Positions 1 to 4,449 are shown, counted from the stretch's first letter. The stretch is DNA of 5,029 nucleotides from Candidatus Iainarchaeum sp. (GCA_016931555.1 JAFGEM010000043.1:1-5029), one strand, 5' to 3'. Translations and numbers: made by a program. The notes: generated from the sequence alone by a model not told the origin.

Positions 1-14
1 AGTTTTATCAAAGA

Positions 15-45
15 AAGAATTGCTCTGCAATTCTTGCCTTTGGCA
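15..45. repeat. Two adjacent small hairpins at the left edge
   Basis: AAGAATTGC (15-23) and GCAATTCTT (27-35) form a perfect 9-bp stem around the 3-nt loop TCT. A 4-bp hairpin follows directly, TGCC (35-38) and GGCA (42-45) around TTT. A six-T run sits at 55-60, so the pair may belong to the 3' end of a transcript entering from the left, although the T-run is 10 nt from the second stem. No gene can be assigned to 1-90: frames are open across the edge but too short to judge. Confidence 0.5.
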
Positions 46-60
46 TTCCTCTGCTTTTTT

Positions 61-72
61 AAACCTTTTAAT
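61..72 (+). promoter_or_regulatory. Putative TATA-type promoter of tRNA-Trp
   Basis: AAACCTTTTAAT begins 30 nt upstream of the tRNA 5' end, where an archaeal BRE/TATA box is expected. It resembles the boxes upstream of tRNA-Ala and of the methyltransferase (AAAGCTTTTTTA). The assignment rests on position and composition only. Confidence 0.45.
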
Positions 73-90
73 GCATAAATCGCTTAAAAT

Positions 91-163
91 GGGGTCATAG
101 CATAATCCGGCAGTGCGTCCGGCTCCAGACCGGTTGATCGGGGTTCAAATCCCCGTGACCCCA
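91..163 (+). tRNA. tRNA-Trp (anticodon CCA)
   Basis: A complete 73-nt cloverleaf. The acceptor stem GGGGTCA (91-97) pairs perfectly with TGACCCC (156-162), with discriminator A163 and no encoded CCA. The D stem is 100-103/113-116 with GG at 109-110 in the loop. The anticodon stem is 118-122/130-134 and the loop CTCCAGA (123-129) carries CCA at 125-127. The T arm CGGGG/CCCCG (139-143/151-155) encloses TTCAAAT. The outermost anticodon-stem pair is a T118-T134 mismatch; all other stems are sound. There is no intron, whereas archaeal tRNA-Trp genes often have one. It decodes UGG. Confidence 0.95.
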
Positions 164-164
164 C

Positions 165-187
165 AAACGTTTTCCAACGTTTTTTTT
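165..187 (+). terminator. Hairpin plus T-tract terminator after tRNA-Trp
   Basis: AAACGTT (165-171) and AACGTTT (176-182) form a 7-bp stem around TTCC, and the T-tract at 180-187 overlaps the stem's 3' end. It starts 2 nt after tRNA-Trp. The convergent pilin-like gene stops at 189, so the hairpin lies just past both genes; the T-tract favours termination in the tRNA direction. Confidence 0.65.
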
Positions 188-188
188 A

Positions 189-953
189 TCATTCTGGGCA
201 GTCGACTCCGCGTATCCCAGGGTCACAGGTATTTATGAACCCATCGCAAGTGCTGTTGCATGTTGCGTATCCCCCGCACCTGCCATAGTATTCCATACAG
301 ACTCCCACACCATAAGGATTATCCATTATTTGATCGGGCGGATCGCACTGTTCATAATATAAAGGAGGGTTATTAGTGACTATCCAATCTCCGCAATACC
401 TGCAAGTTCCCGAAATGCAAACTCCATTGTTTGTGCCTCCGCCCCCACTGCAGACAGCACCTTCTGTTGTACATGATTCGCTTCCGTCTCCGCCGCCTCT
501 TTCCATATTGAGGCCTACAAGTTTCATGTAGTTGAATTGGTCCCAGTAATAAATGGTTAGGCTGCCATCAATACTTCCTGTGGGGTTTGTGTGCATTCCT
601 GTAAAATTCATTTCTCCGCCCGATGGCACTGTAAGAGGATTGCCCATGTTAATAGTACTCCTTTCGACTCCGTTTAATTGACTGCCCTGCAAGTCTCCTG
701 CAAATTGTATGAATGCTACCCTTATTTGTCCGCCGGTAGCATTTTGTGCTTTTATTTCCACATTCCCGCTGGAATCAATATTCCCAGATTTTACAACAAT
801 TTTTGTAGGATCTGAAGAAGTAAAAGCAGCCTCAGATGTAGAAGGAGCCATCACAAAAAACAGCACACTTGCAACAGCAACAATGAGAATTAATGCCCAA
901 CCATAAGTCATTAAATATTCCAAGCCAGCCTGCCCTGAATTGTTTTTATTCAA
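189..953 (-). CDS. Class III signal peptide (type IV pilin-like) protein with cysteine-rich C-terminal domain
   Basis: 254 residues. Visible: a short polar N-terminus, then GQAGLEYL (7-14) followed by a hydrophobic stretch to about 35. This matches the archaeal class III signal peptide, in which a prepilin peptidase cleaves before Gln at +1 with Glu at +5 (here Q8 and E12), and the hydrophobic segment forms the pilus core helix. Residues 40-150 are a beta-rich pilin-like region with sequons at N71 and N116. After a Gly-rich linker (153-157), residues 161-252 hold all twelve cysteines (161, 168, 179, 184, 187, 203, 219, 226, 232, 236, 243, 252). C187GDWIV...EQC203D resembles the CGDGxxxxGEQCD signature of DUF4215/Myxococcus cysteine-rich repeats, in degenerate form. 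Inferred role: an extracellular minor pilin or adhesin with a disulfide-stabilised tip. The start is TTG at 953-951, chosen because GAGGT lies 7 nt upstream and the signal peptide begins there. No other pilus gene is in the window. Confidence 0.85.
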   Translation of the reverse strand: MNKNNSGQAGLEYLMTYGWALILIVAVASVLFFVMAPSTSEAAFTSSDPTKIVVKSGNIDSSGNVEIKAQNATGGQIRVAFIQFAGDLQGSQLNGVERSTINMGNPLTVPSGGEMNFTGMHTNPTGSIDGSLTIYYWDQFNYMKLVGLNMERGGGDGSESCTTEGAVCSGGGGTNNGVCISGTCRYCGDWIVTNNPPLYYEQCDPPDQIMDNPYGVGVCMEYYGRCGGYATCNSTCDGFINTCDPGIRGVDCPE

Positions 954-960
954 AAAAATT

Positions 961-965
961 ACCTC
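961..965 (-). promoter_or_regulatory. Ribosome binding site deciding the TTG start of the pilin-like gene
   Basis: On the minus strand GAGGT is followed by seven bases and then TTG at 953. The strong Shine-Dalgarno match supports TTG as a genuine initiation codon, since no ATG occurs nearby in frame. Confidence 0.65.
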
Positions 966-991
966 AGCAGTTATTATATACGCATAAGAGG

Positions 992-1001
992 TTTAAATAT
1001 T
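992..1001 (-). promoter_or_regulatory. Putative TATA box of the pilin-like gene
   Basis: On the minus strand an A-run is followed by ATATTTAAA, about 25-30 nt upstream of position ~970, which would give a short leader containing the GAGGT site. A second A/T-rich stretch, TATATAATAA (971-980), is an alternative but sits too close to the ribosome binding site. Confidence 0.4.
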
Positions 1002-1028
1002 TTTTTGGGCAAAAAGCCAACACATAAA

Positions 1029-1040
1029 AAAGCTTTTTTA
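1029..1040 (+). promoter_or_regulatory. Putative TATA-type promoter of tRNA-Ala
   Basis: AAAGCTTTTTTA begins 28 nt upstream of the tRNA 5' end. It lies within a 16-bp perfect palindrome at 1025-1040. The same 12-mer occurs on the minus strand at 3767-3756, 30 nt upstream of the methyltransferase ATG, which supports a promoter role for both. Confidence 0.5.
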
Positions 1041-1092
1041 CATGAGTCTTTTATACGGGCTCGTAGTCTAACGGTAGGACGTGGCCTTCGCA

Positions 1093-1148
1093 ACAGCTTT
1101 TCGAAGCGCTCATTACATTCGCTTTCGAAAATATGGGAAAAACGGAAT
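1093..1148 (+). other. tRNA-Ala intron (position 37/38)
   Basis: Splicing between A1092 and A1149 restores a normal 7-nt anticodon loop. The splice region folds as archaeal endonuclease requires: TTCG (1087-1090) pairs with CGGA (1143-1146) as the 4-bp central helix, flanked by 3-nt bulges CA^A (1091-1093) and AT^A (1147-1149). The intron-side outer helix is not contiguous, so this is a relaxed form of bulge-helix-bulge. Inside, 1098-1108 and 1120-1131 form an 11-bp hairpin with one bulged T (1123). Without the hairpin (34 nt) the intron would be 22 nt. Confidence 0.8.
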
Positions 1149-1165
1149 AGGCTATGATCTGGGTT

Positions 1166-1183
1166 CGATTCCCAGCGAGTCCA
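1166..1183 (+). repeat. tRNA 3'-end direct repeat, copy 1 (att-like)
   Basis: CGATTCCCAGCGAGTCCA is the end of the T loop through the discriminator of tRNA-Ala. It recurs at 1254-1271 with one mismatch; the last 15 nt are identical. tRNA 3' ends are classic attB sites for archaeal tyrosine integrases. Confidence 0.8.
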
Positions 1184-1184
1184 T

Positions 1185-1252
1185 GTGCCATTGAGCATAG
1201 CGAAATGGCACGGGATCTTGATTTCCCAAGGCTTTGCTCATGCAAAGGCTTG
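1185..1252. repeat. Two tandem hairpins between the tRNA 3'-end repeats
   Basis: The first hairpin is GTGCCATT (1185-1192) with AATGGCAC (1204-1211), a perfect 8-bp stem with an 11-nt loop. The second spans 1227-1252: CAAG pairs with CTTG, a G-G mismatch follows (1231/1248), then CTTTGC pairs with GCAAAG around the loop TCAT. Together they account for most of the 70 nt between the repeats. Downstream the only T-run is at 1298-1304, so tRNA-Ala transcription may pass through these hairpins. A leading stretch of a long open frame crosses here, but I do not consider it coding. Confidence 0.7.
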
Positions 1253-1253
1253 T

Positions 1254-1271
1254 CGGTTCCCAGCGAGTCCA
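1254..1271 (+). repeat. tRNA 3'-end direct repeat, copy 2 (att-like)
   Basis: CGGTTCCCAGCGAGTCCA matches 17 of 18 positions of the tRNA-Ala 3' end at 1166-1183, 88 bp away. The 5' half of the T stem and everything before it are missing, so this is not a second tRNA. It directly abuts the TATA box of the next gene. Confidence 0.8.
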
Positions 1272-1273
1272 AC

Positions 1274-1284
1274 ATATTTATATA
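1274..1284 (+). promoter_or_regulatory. Putative TATA box of the exported-protein gene
   Basis: ATATTTATATA is a near-ideal archaeal TATA box. Initiation about 25 nt downstream falls at roughly 1302-1308, just before or at the ATG at 1308, implying a leaderless or almost leaderless mRNA. Confidence 0.6.
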
Positions 1285-1307
1285 TGAGAAAGCCCTATTT
1301 TTTTAGC

Positions 1308-1883
1308 ATGAGCCCTCCAAAGATTTTTTGGTCTGCAGCAGTATTCGCACTAATTTTAATCAGCGCTGGTTTTTTGATTGGGCAGACCAATAGCCTTATT
1401 GGGCAGGCGCAAGTTAACCATATTACTGGGACAATTGTTTTGACTGACAGGGAAGACATTGATTCTGTTACTGCCCCAATAAGCCTGCCGGGAACAACGT
1501 GTACTGTCGATATAATGCACTGCTTTGGCGGGAGTTATGTCCAAAACAATGCCATTACAGCGCCCAATCTTTTTAGGGCAACGAATACTTACTGGACACA
1601 GTTTAACCGCCCGGGAATTGGAAATGTTATGGAAGGCGGAATGGAATATGTTTCGGGAGGCTATCCTGTTATACTTTTGCCCTCAAGCAATACCACAGAC
1701 ACGCGCTGTATGGGAAGGCATTACAATGCTGTTTCGTCCGGAACATACTATATTTTCCTCGCTCACTCCTTTGATAAGCCCGGTCCTTTGACAGACCCTC
1801 CAATGGAAATAGCCAATCCTACTCCAGACGCTGGTGTGGCACAGCATGCTTATTATCTGGCAGTTTCCTACGATTGCACTTAA
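1308..1883 (+). CDS. Uncharacterised exported or membrane-anchored protein
   Basis: 191 residues from ATG 1308. The frame is open from 1185, but an earlier start would include the hairpins and att-like repeat, and ATG 1284 lies inside the TATA box. Residues 6-25 form one hydrophobic segment after a Lys, reading as a signal peptide or N-terminal anchor, so the rest should be extracytoplasmic. The body is rich in Gly, Pro, Tyr, Asn and Thr, has four cysteines (C65, C72, C134, C190) that could form two disulfides, a sequon at N128, and a probably beta-rich fold. I recognise no family and propose no activity. It ends with TAA at 1881-1883, overlapping the stop of the convergent metallopeptidase gene by 4 bp. 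T-runs just beyond, inside that gene (1891-1894 and 1900-1905), could terminate its transcript. Confidence 0.7.
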   Translation: MSPPKIFWSAAVFALILISAGFLIGQTNSLIGQAQVNHITGTIVLTDREDIDSVTAPISLPGTTCTVDIMHCFGGSYVQNNAITAPNLFRATNTYWTQFNRPGIGNVMEGGMEYVSGGYPVILLPSSNTTDTRCMGRHYNAVSSGTYYIFLAHSFDKPGPLTDPPMEIANPTPDAGVAQHAYYLAVSYDCT

Positions 1884-2263
1884 AAATCTGTTTTCTGGAG
1901 TTTTTTCCACTGTTTCTCAACAGTGTTCTTATTCACATAGGGATTATGGTGGCGGAATCCTCCTCCAAAAGAAGCAGGAATATGAAGCAACTCGTGAATA
2001 ATTGTTTTTGTTTTCTCATCCTCGCTTTCCCTGTCGAATTTTTCAGAAATCAATTCAATAACATAAAATGGCTGCGAGCGCATGCCTAATTGCATTGCCT
2101 TTCCCAAGCCATGTATGCGGGCAATTGTCCTGCTTGTTTTTGTGCCTTTGCTGACAATGCATGAAATCCTGTTTGGATCAATGTGCTGCATATCCAATTT
2201 TTCAATCAGCTCTCGTGCTCTCTGCGTCCAATAATCAGAATACGCGTATTTCATATTCTTCAC
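1880..2263 (-). CDS. Small putative zinc metallopeptidase (HExxH)
   Basis: 127 residues. H90-E-L-L-H94 is an HExxH zinc-binding motif with Glu91 as likely general base, followed by a Gly-rich turn and H105-H106, either of which could be the third zinc ligand. The layout, FYVIELISEKFD (66-77) before HELLHIP and then FGGGFRHH, matches my memory of the short archaeal 'predicted metallopeptidase' family (COG4900); substrate and proteolytic activity are, to my knowledge, not established. There is no signal peptide, so it should be cytosolic. The start is GTG at 2263-2261, overlapping the TGA of the DJ-1-family gene as GTGA and implying translational coupling; ATG at 2254, three codons in, is the alternative. 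It is probably the second gene of that operon. Confidence 0.82.
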   Translation of the reverse strand: MKNMKYAYSDYWTQRARELIEKLDMQHIDPNRISCIVSKGTKTSRTIARIHGLGKAMQLGMRSQPFYVIELISEKFDRESEDEKTKTIIHELLHIPASFGGGFRHHNPYVNKNTVEKQWKKLQKTDF

Positions 2264-2766
2264 TTTAGCATGCCTGCTATTTTCTTTCCAAATTCACGCG
2301 CTGCCTTTGGACCTGAAGCAGTAACAATTTTTCCATCGGCTTCTATCGGGTTTCCAGTATACTCTGCCCCGTGCTCCTCTAAATTATTGCTTTCACTTTC
2401 AAAGCAGGTTGCCCTCACACCCTTGAGAAGCCCTGCATTTGCAAGTATTGATGGCGCAATGCAGATTGCTGCAACAATTTTTTTTGCCCTGTCAAATGCT
2501 TTTGCAAGCTCCAACGCTTTTTTGTCCTTAAAATAAATTGAAGAGCCCTGGCCCCCAACAAAGATTATTGCCTCAAAATCCTCTATTTTAACATCATCCA
2601 AAGTTTTGTGTACCTGTATTGTTTTTCCCTGCATTCCAATTGCAGCGCCCTTTACTTTGCTTGCAACAACTATGCTGTGGCCCTGGCTCTCCAGCGTTCC
2701 CTTTGTGTCAAACAATTCTTCATCACGGAAACGCGCCGGCGCAATTACCATTAAAATTTTTGCCAT
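2260..2766 (-). CDS. DJ-1/PfpI family protein
   Basis: 168 residues, the usual length of a single-domain PfpI/DJ-1 protein. The Rossmann-like start KILMVIAP leads to RDEEL with the conserved acid at E17. GGQGSS (71-76) follows the third strand, and the nucleophile elbow AAICIAP (99-105) has Cys102. SGP near 151-153 and the closing helix are also typical. PfpI proteases have His directly after the Cys; here it is Ile103, so a Cys-Glu dyad is more likely than the PfpI triad. The family includes peptidases, glyoxalase III/deglycase-like enzymes and redox-stress proteins, and sequence alone does not choose among them. Cytosolic. The ATG at 2766 has AAGGTG 8 nt upstream. The metallopeptidase gene follows with a 4-nt overlap. 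Confidence 0.9.
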   Translation of the reverse strand: MAKILMVIAPARFRDEELFDTKGTLESQGHSIVVASKVKGAAIGMQGKTIQVHKTLDDVKIEDFEAIIFVGGQGSSIYFKDKKALELAKAFDRAKKIVAAICIAPSILANAGLLKGVRATCFESESNNLEEHGAEYTGNPIEADGKIVTASGPKAAREFGKKIAGMLK

Positions 2767-2774
2767 TCAAAAAA

Positions 2775-2780
2775 CACCTT
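2775..2780 (-). promoter_or_regulatory. Ribosome binding site of the DJ-1/PfpI gene
   Basis: AAGGTG on the minus strand, 8 nt before ATG 2766. It indicates a leadered message or internal initiation on a longer transcript. Confidence 0.55.
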
Positions 2781-2800
2781 TCAATTATTACATGCAAAAC

Positions 2801-2810
2801 ATAATTTATT
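2801..2810 (-). promoter_or_regulatory. Possible TATA box of the DJ-1/metallopeptidase operon
   Basis: AATAAATTAT on the minus strand lies in the 65-bp gap behind the methyltransferase stop. Initiation ~25 nt downstream would fall near 2780, next to the ribosome binding site. Read-through from the methyltransferase gene is also possible, because no clear minus-strand terminator is seen in the gap. Confidence 0.35.
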
Positions 2811-2831
2811 GTTTTTGGGTCTGAGTTTCCC

Positions 2832-3737
2832 TTATTTTCTTCCTCTTTTTCCTCTATTTTTCCCTTTTTTTGCACTAGATTTTGCCCCTGTCCGCGGGTT
2901 TTGCGCAAAATCAAGTTTTGCAATTACTACGCTTCGCAGTGTCATGTTTCCCGCCTGCCCTTTTCCTATAAAACGTGTTGCAAAAAGAGGTTCAAACCCC
3001 TGCCTTTTAAGTTCCTGCACTAATTCCTGTTCCCCCCAATCCGCAAAAGTGTGCTGATCCTGCAGTGTATGCACTGATATTACTGCCCGTGAATCTTCGT
3101 TTTTCTTTAAAACACGCCTAATCTCGCTGATTGTTTTTGGCCAGGCCTGTACCCATTGAATTGAGTTAATTGACATTACTACATCATATGAATTGCTTGC
3201 AATTGGAATTCTTTCCATTTCTCCGGTAACAAACCTTATGTTTCCAGCGCCTTCCCTTTGCGCGAGTTTTCTGGCTTCCCTGTTCATGTGCTCTGCAGTG
3301 TCAACAAGCGTAACTTTTCCCTGCGGAACAATTTCCTTTGCAAGAAACGTTTCAATTACTCCGGAGCCAGAACCCAAACTCACTATCCTGTCATGCGGCA
3401 TAAAATTAGTATTGCGGATTATTGCGTCAATAGTAACCTCAAAAACACCCCTGTTCTCTATTTGGCTCCACTTGGAAGACAGCCTGTTCCAATAACCGCG
3501 CCTCTCTCTTTTTGGAATCTGGCGGAGTACTTTTTTGCCCAAATCCCTTGGATTCAAACCCTGCCTCTGGCGCCTAAGAAAACCTTCAGGCAATTCCGCT
3601 GTAATTTGGCTTTCCCTCAAAACCTCTTGAGGAGAAAGTTCGGGCGGGAGCCTTTTCAAATAAGCCTGTACCCGCCCCCGAAGAGCCCCTATCCTTATTG
3701 AATCATTAAACCTTGTTTTGGGCCTTGGCATACGCAT
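2832..3737 (-). CDS. Class I SAM-dependent methyltransferase with basic extensions
   Basis: 301 residues from ATG 3737. The Methyltransf_11-like core starts near residue 100: motif I is VSLGSGSG (119-126), the acid that usually binds the SAM ribose is D146 in VTLVD, E173 begins the E-x-x-x-I-P segment, and motif IV is YDVVMS (184-189). Residues 1-95 are an Arg/Lys-rich, largely helical extension with no family I recognise. The tail from about 285 is almost entirely basic (KSSAKKGKNRGKRGRK), suggesting nucleic-acid or ribosome contact; the substrate is unknown. The frame is open up to 4124, but that part is antisense to the membrane methyltransferase gene. ATG 3737 lies 30 nt after a TATA-like box, so the mRNA is probably leaderless; ATG 3731 is an alternative two codons in. 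Confidence 0.82.
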   Translation of the reverse strand: MRMPRPKTRFNDSIRIGALRGRVQAYLKRLPPELSPQEVLRESQITAELPEGFLRRQRQGLNPRDLGKKVLRQIPKRERRGYWNRLSSKWSQIENRGVFEVTIDAIIRNTNFMPHDRIVSLGSGSGVIETFLAKEIVPQGKVTLVDTAEHMNREARKLAQREGAGNIRFVTGEMERIPIASNSYDVVMSINSIQWVQAWPKTISEIRRVLKKNEDSRAVISVHTLQDQHTFADWGEQELVQELKRQGFEPLFATRFIGKGQAGNMTLRSVVIAKLDFAQNPRTGAKSSAKKGKNRGKRGRK

Positions 3738-3755
3738 AAGATAAAGCGCAAAACC

Positions 3756-3767
3756 TAAAAAAGCTTT
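3756..3767 (-). promoter_or_regulatory. Putative TATA-type promoter of the methyltransferase gene
   Basis: On the minus strand AAAGCTTTTTTA begins 30 nt before ATG 3737. It is identical to the box 28 nt upstream of tRNA-Ala. Initiation would be at or next to the ATG. Confidence 0.5.
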
Positions 3768-3780
3768 GTTATGCTGGCAA

Positions 3781-3790
3781 TTAAAAATCC
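3781..3790 (+). promoter_or_regulatory. Putative TATA box of the ICMT-like gene
   Basis: TTAAAAATCC is centred about 26 nt upstream of ATG 3811, which fits leaderless initiation there. It lies back-to-back with the methyltransferase promoter in a 73-bp divergent region. Confidence 0.4.
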
Positions 3791-3810
3791 TTTTGCCCCT
3801 TTCTACTAAA

Positions 3811-4449
3811 ATGCAAACAAGGCTTTTGCTCAAAGCAATAATTGGGATAATCATTCTCACGGCAATAACTGCTTTTTTTGATTCTCCGCCATACCTGCGG
3901 ACACTGCTTTCTTTTGCAGTATTTTTGGTGCCCGCAGCATATATTGTCGCGCAGAACTCTGAAAAAAAGGCAGAGACAAAGGAAAGGCACGCCCTTGACT
4001 TCAAAGTGTATTCAAGAGTATTCTCACCCATATTCACTATTTTTCTAATAATAATTTTTTTCGAGTTATGGACAAGGAAATTGGATTTAACAATTTCAAT
4101 TGCCGGAGTTATTTTATTGTTCACGGGACTGGTTATTTACGTGAAAAGCGTGCTTACCCTGGGAAAATTTTTTTCAAAAGAGCTGGAAATAAAAAAAGGC
4201 CATGCTCTTGTCACAAGCGGGATTTACACGCATGTAAGGCACCCGTCATATGCAGGCTCTTTTCTTTTATTTTTGGGGTTTGCGCTGATAGCAAACAGTG
4301 CAATTGCAATTGCCTTGTTTTTGATTGTAATGGTTCCCTGGCTCGCCTGGAGAATTAATAATGAGGAAAAATTTTTGGAAAAAAAATTTGGCAGAGAATT
4401 TGTTGAGTACAAAAAAAATTCAAAGCTTTTGATTCCTAAGATTTTTTGA
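3811..4449 (+). CDS. Isoprenylcysteine carboxyl methyltransferase (ICMT)-like membrane methyltransferase
   Basis: 212 residues from ATG 3811; a TTG at 3766 in the same frame lacks a supporting promoter or ribosome binding site and lies in the opposing gene's promoter. Hydrophobic segments near 7-23, 31-47, 72-86, 94-112 and 146-180 (probably two) indicate a polytopic membrane protein. The ICMT/PEMT signature is clear: GIYTHVRHPSYAG (137-149) with R143, H144, P145 and Y147, then the helical pair and N183-N-E-E followed by FGREFVEY (193-200) before the C-terminus. Family members use SAM to methylate small or lipid-linked acceptors at the membrane. Prenylated-protein methylation as in eukaryotes is not expected in archaea, so the acceptor is open; a lipid or isoprenoid compound is a guess. 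It overlaps the convergent glycoside hydrolase gene by 14 bp. Confidence 0.87.
   Translation: MQTRLLLKAIIGIIILTAITAFFDSPPYLRTLLSFAVFLVPAAYIVAQNSEKKAETKERHALDFKVYSRVFSPIFTIFLIIIFFELWTRKLDLTISIAGVILLFTGLVIYVKSVLTLGKFFSKELEIKKGHALVTSGIYTHVRHPSYAGSFLLFLGFALIANSAIAIALFLIVMVPWLAWRINNEEKFLEKKFGREFVEYKKNSKLLIPKIF
4411..4418 (-). terminator. T-tract past the glycoside hydrolase stop
   Basis: An eight-A run on the plus strand reads as T8 on the minus strand, about 18 nt after the glycoside hydrolase TAG, inside the 3' end of the ICMT-like gene. Archaeal termination at T-tracts needs no hairpin. Confidence 0.4.

Larger units (their letters stand above)
1057..1183 (+). tRNA. tRNA-Ala (anticodon CGC) with a 56-nt intron
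   Basis: The exons are 1057-1092 and 1149-1183, giving a 71-nt mature tRNA. The acceptor stem GGGCTCG (1057-1063) pairs with CGAGTCC (1176-1182) and has a G3-U70 wobble (1059/1180), the classic alanine identity element, which agrees with the anticodon CGC (1089-1091). The discriminator is A1183 and no CCA is encoded. The D stem is 1066-1069/1077-1080, the anticodon stem TGGCC/GGCTA (1082-1086/1150-1154) and the T arm CTGGG/CCCAG (1159-1163/1171-1175) around TTCGATT. It decodes GCG. A copy of its last 18 nt recurs 88 bp downstream. Confidence 0.92.

Noticed and set aside
709..906. Plus-strand reading frame opposite the pilin signal region
   Set aside because: It is a mirror of the pilin gene's coding strand, with no start signal or family resemblance.
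1212..1271. A second or split tRNA downstream of tRNA-Ala
   Set aside because: Only the 3' side of the T arm and acceptor strand are repeated; the 5' half of the T stem, an anticodon arm and a matching 5' half are absent.
1185..1307. Earlier starts (1185 or ATG 1284) for the exported protein
   Set aside because: The 1185 start would translate the hairpins and tRNA-end repeat; ATG 1284 lies in the TATA box. From 1308 a normal Lys-plus-hydrophobic N-terminus begins.
3193..3701. Long plus-strand frames opposite the methyltransferase
   Set aside because: They are antisense shadows of a gene with intact SAM-binding motifs, and I see no motif of their own.
3766..3810. TTG start at 3766 for the ICMT-like gene
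   Set aside because: The added 15 residues have no membrane or family features, no Shine-Dalgarno precedes the TTG, and it lies within the opposing gene's promoter box.
3738..4124. N-terminal extension of the methyltransferase reading frame up to 4124 on the minus strand
   Set aside because: It is antisense to the well-supported ICMT-like membrane protein, its sequence is unlike the methyltransferase family, and a promoter box precedes ATG 3737.
4068..4358. Plus-strand frame inside the ICMT-like gene
   Set aside because: It is an out-of-frame shadow; the main frame has the RHPSY signature and membrane segments.
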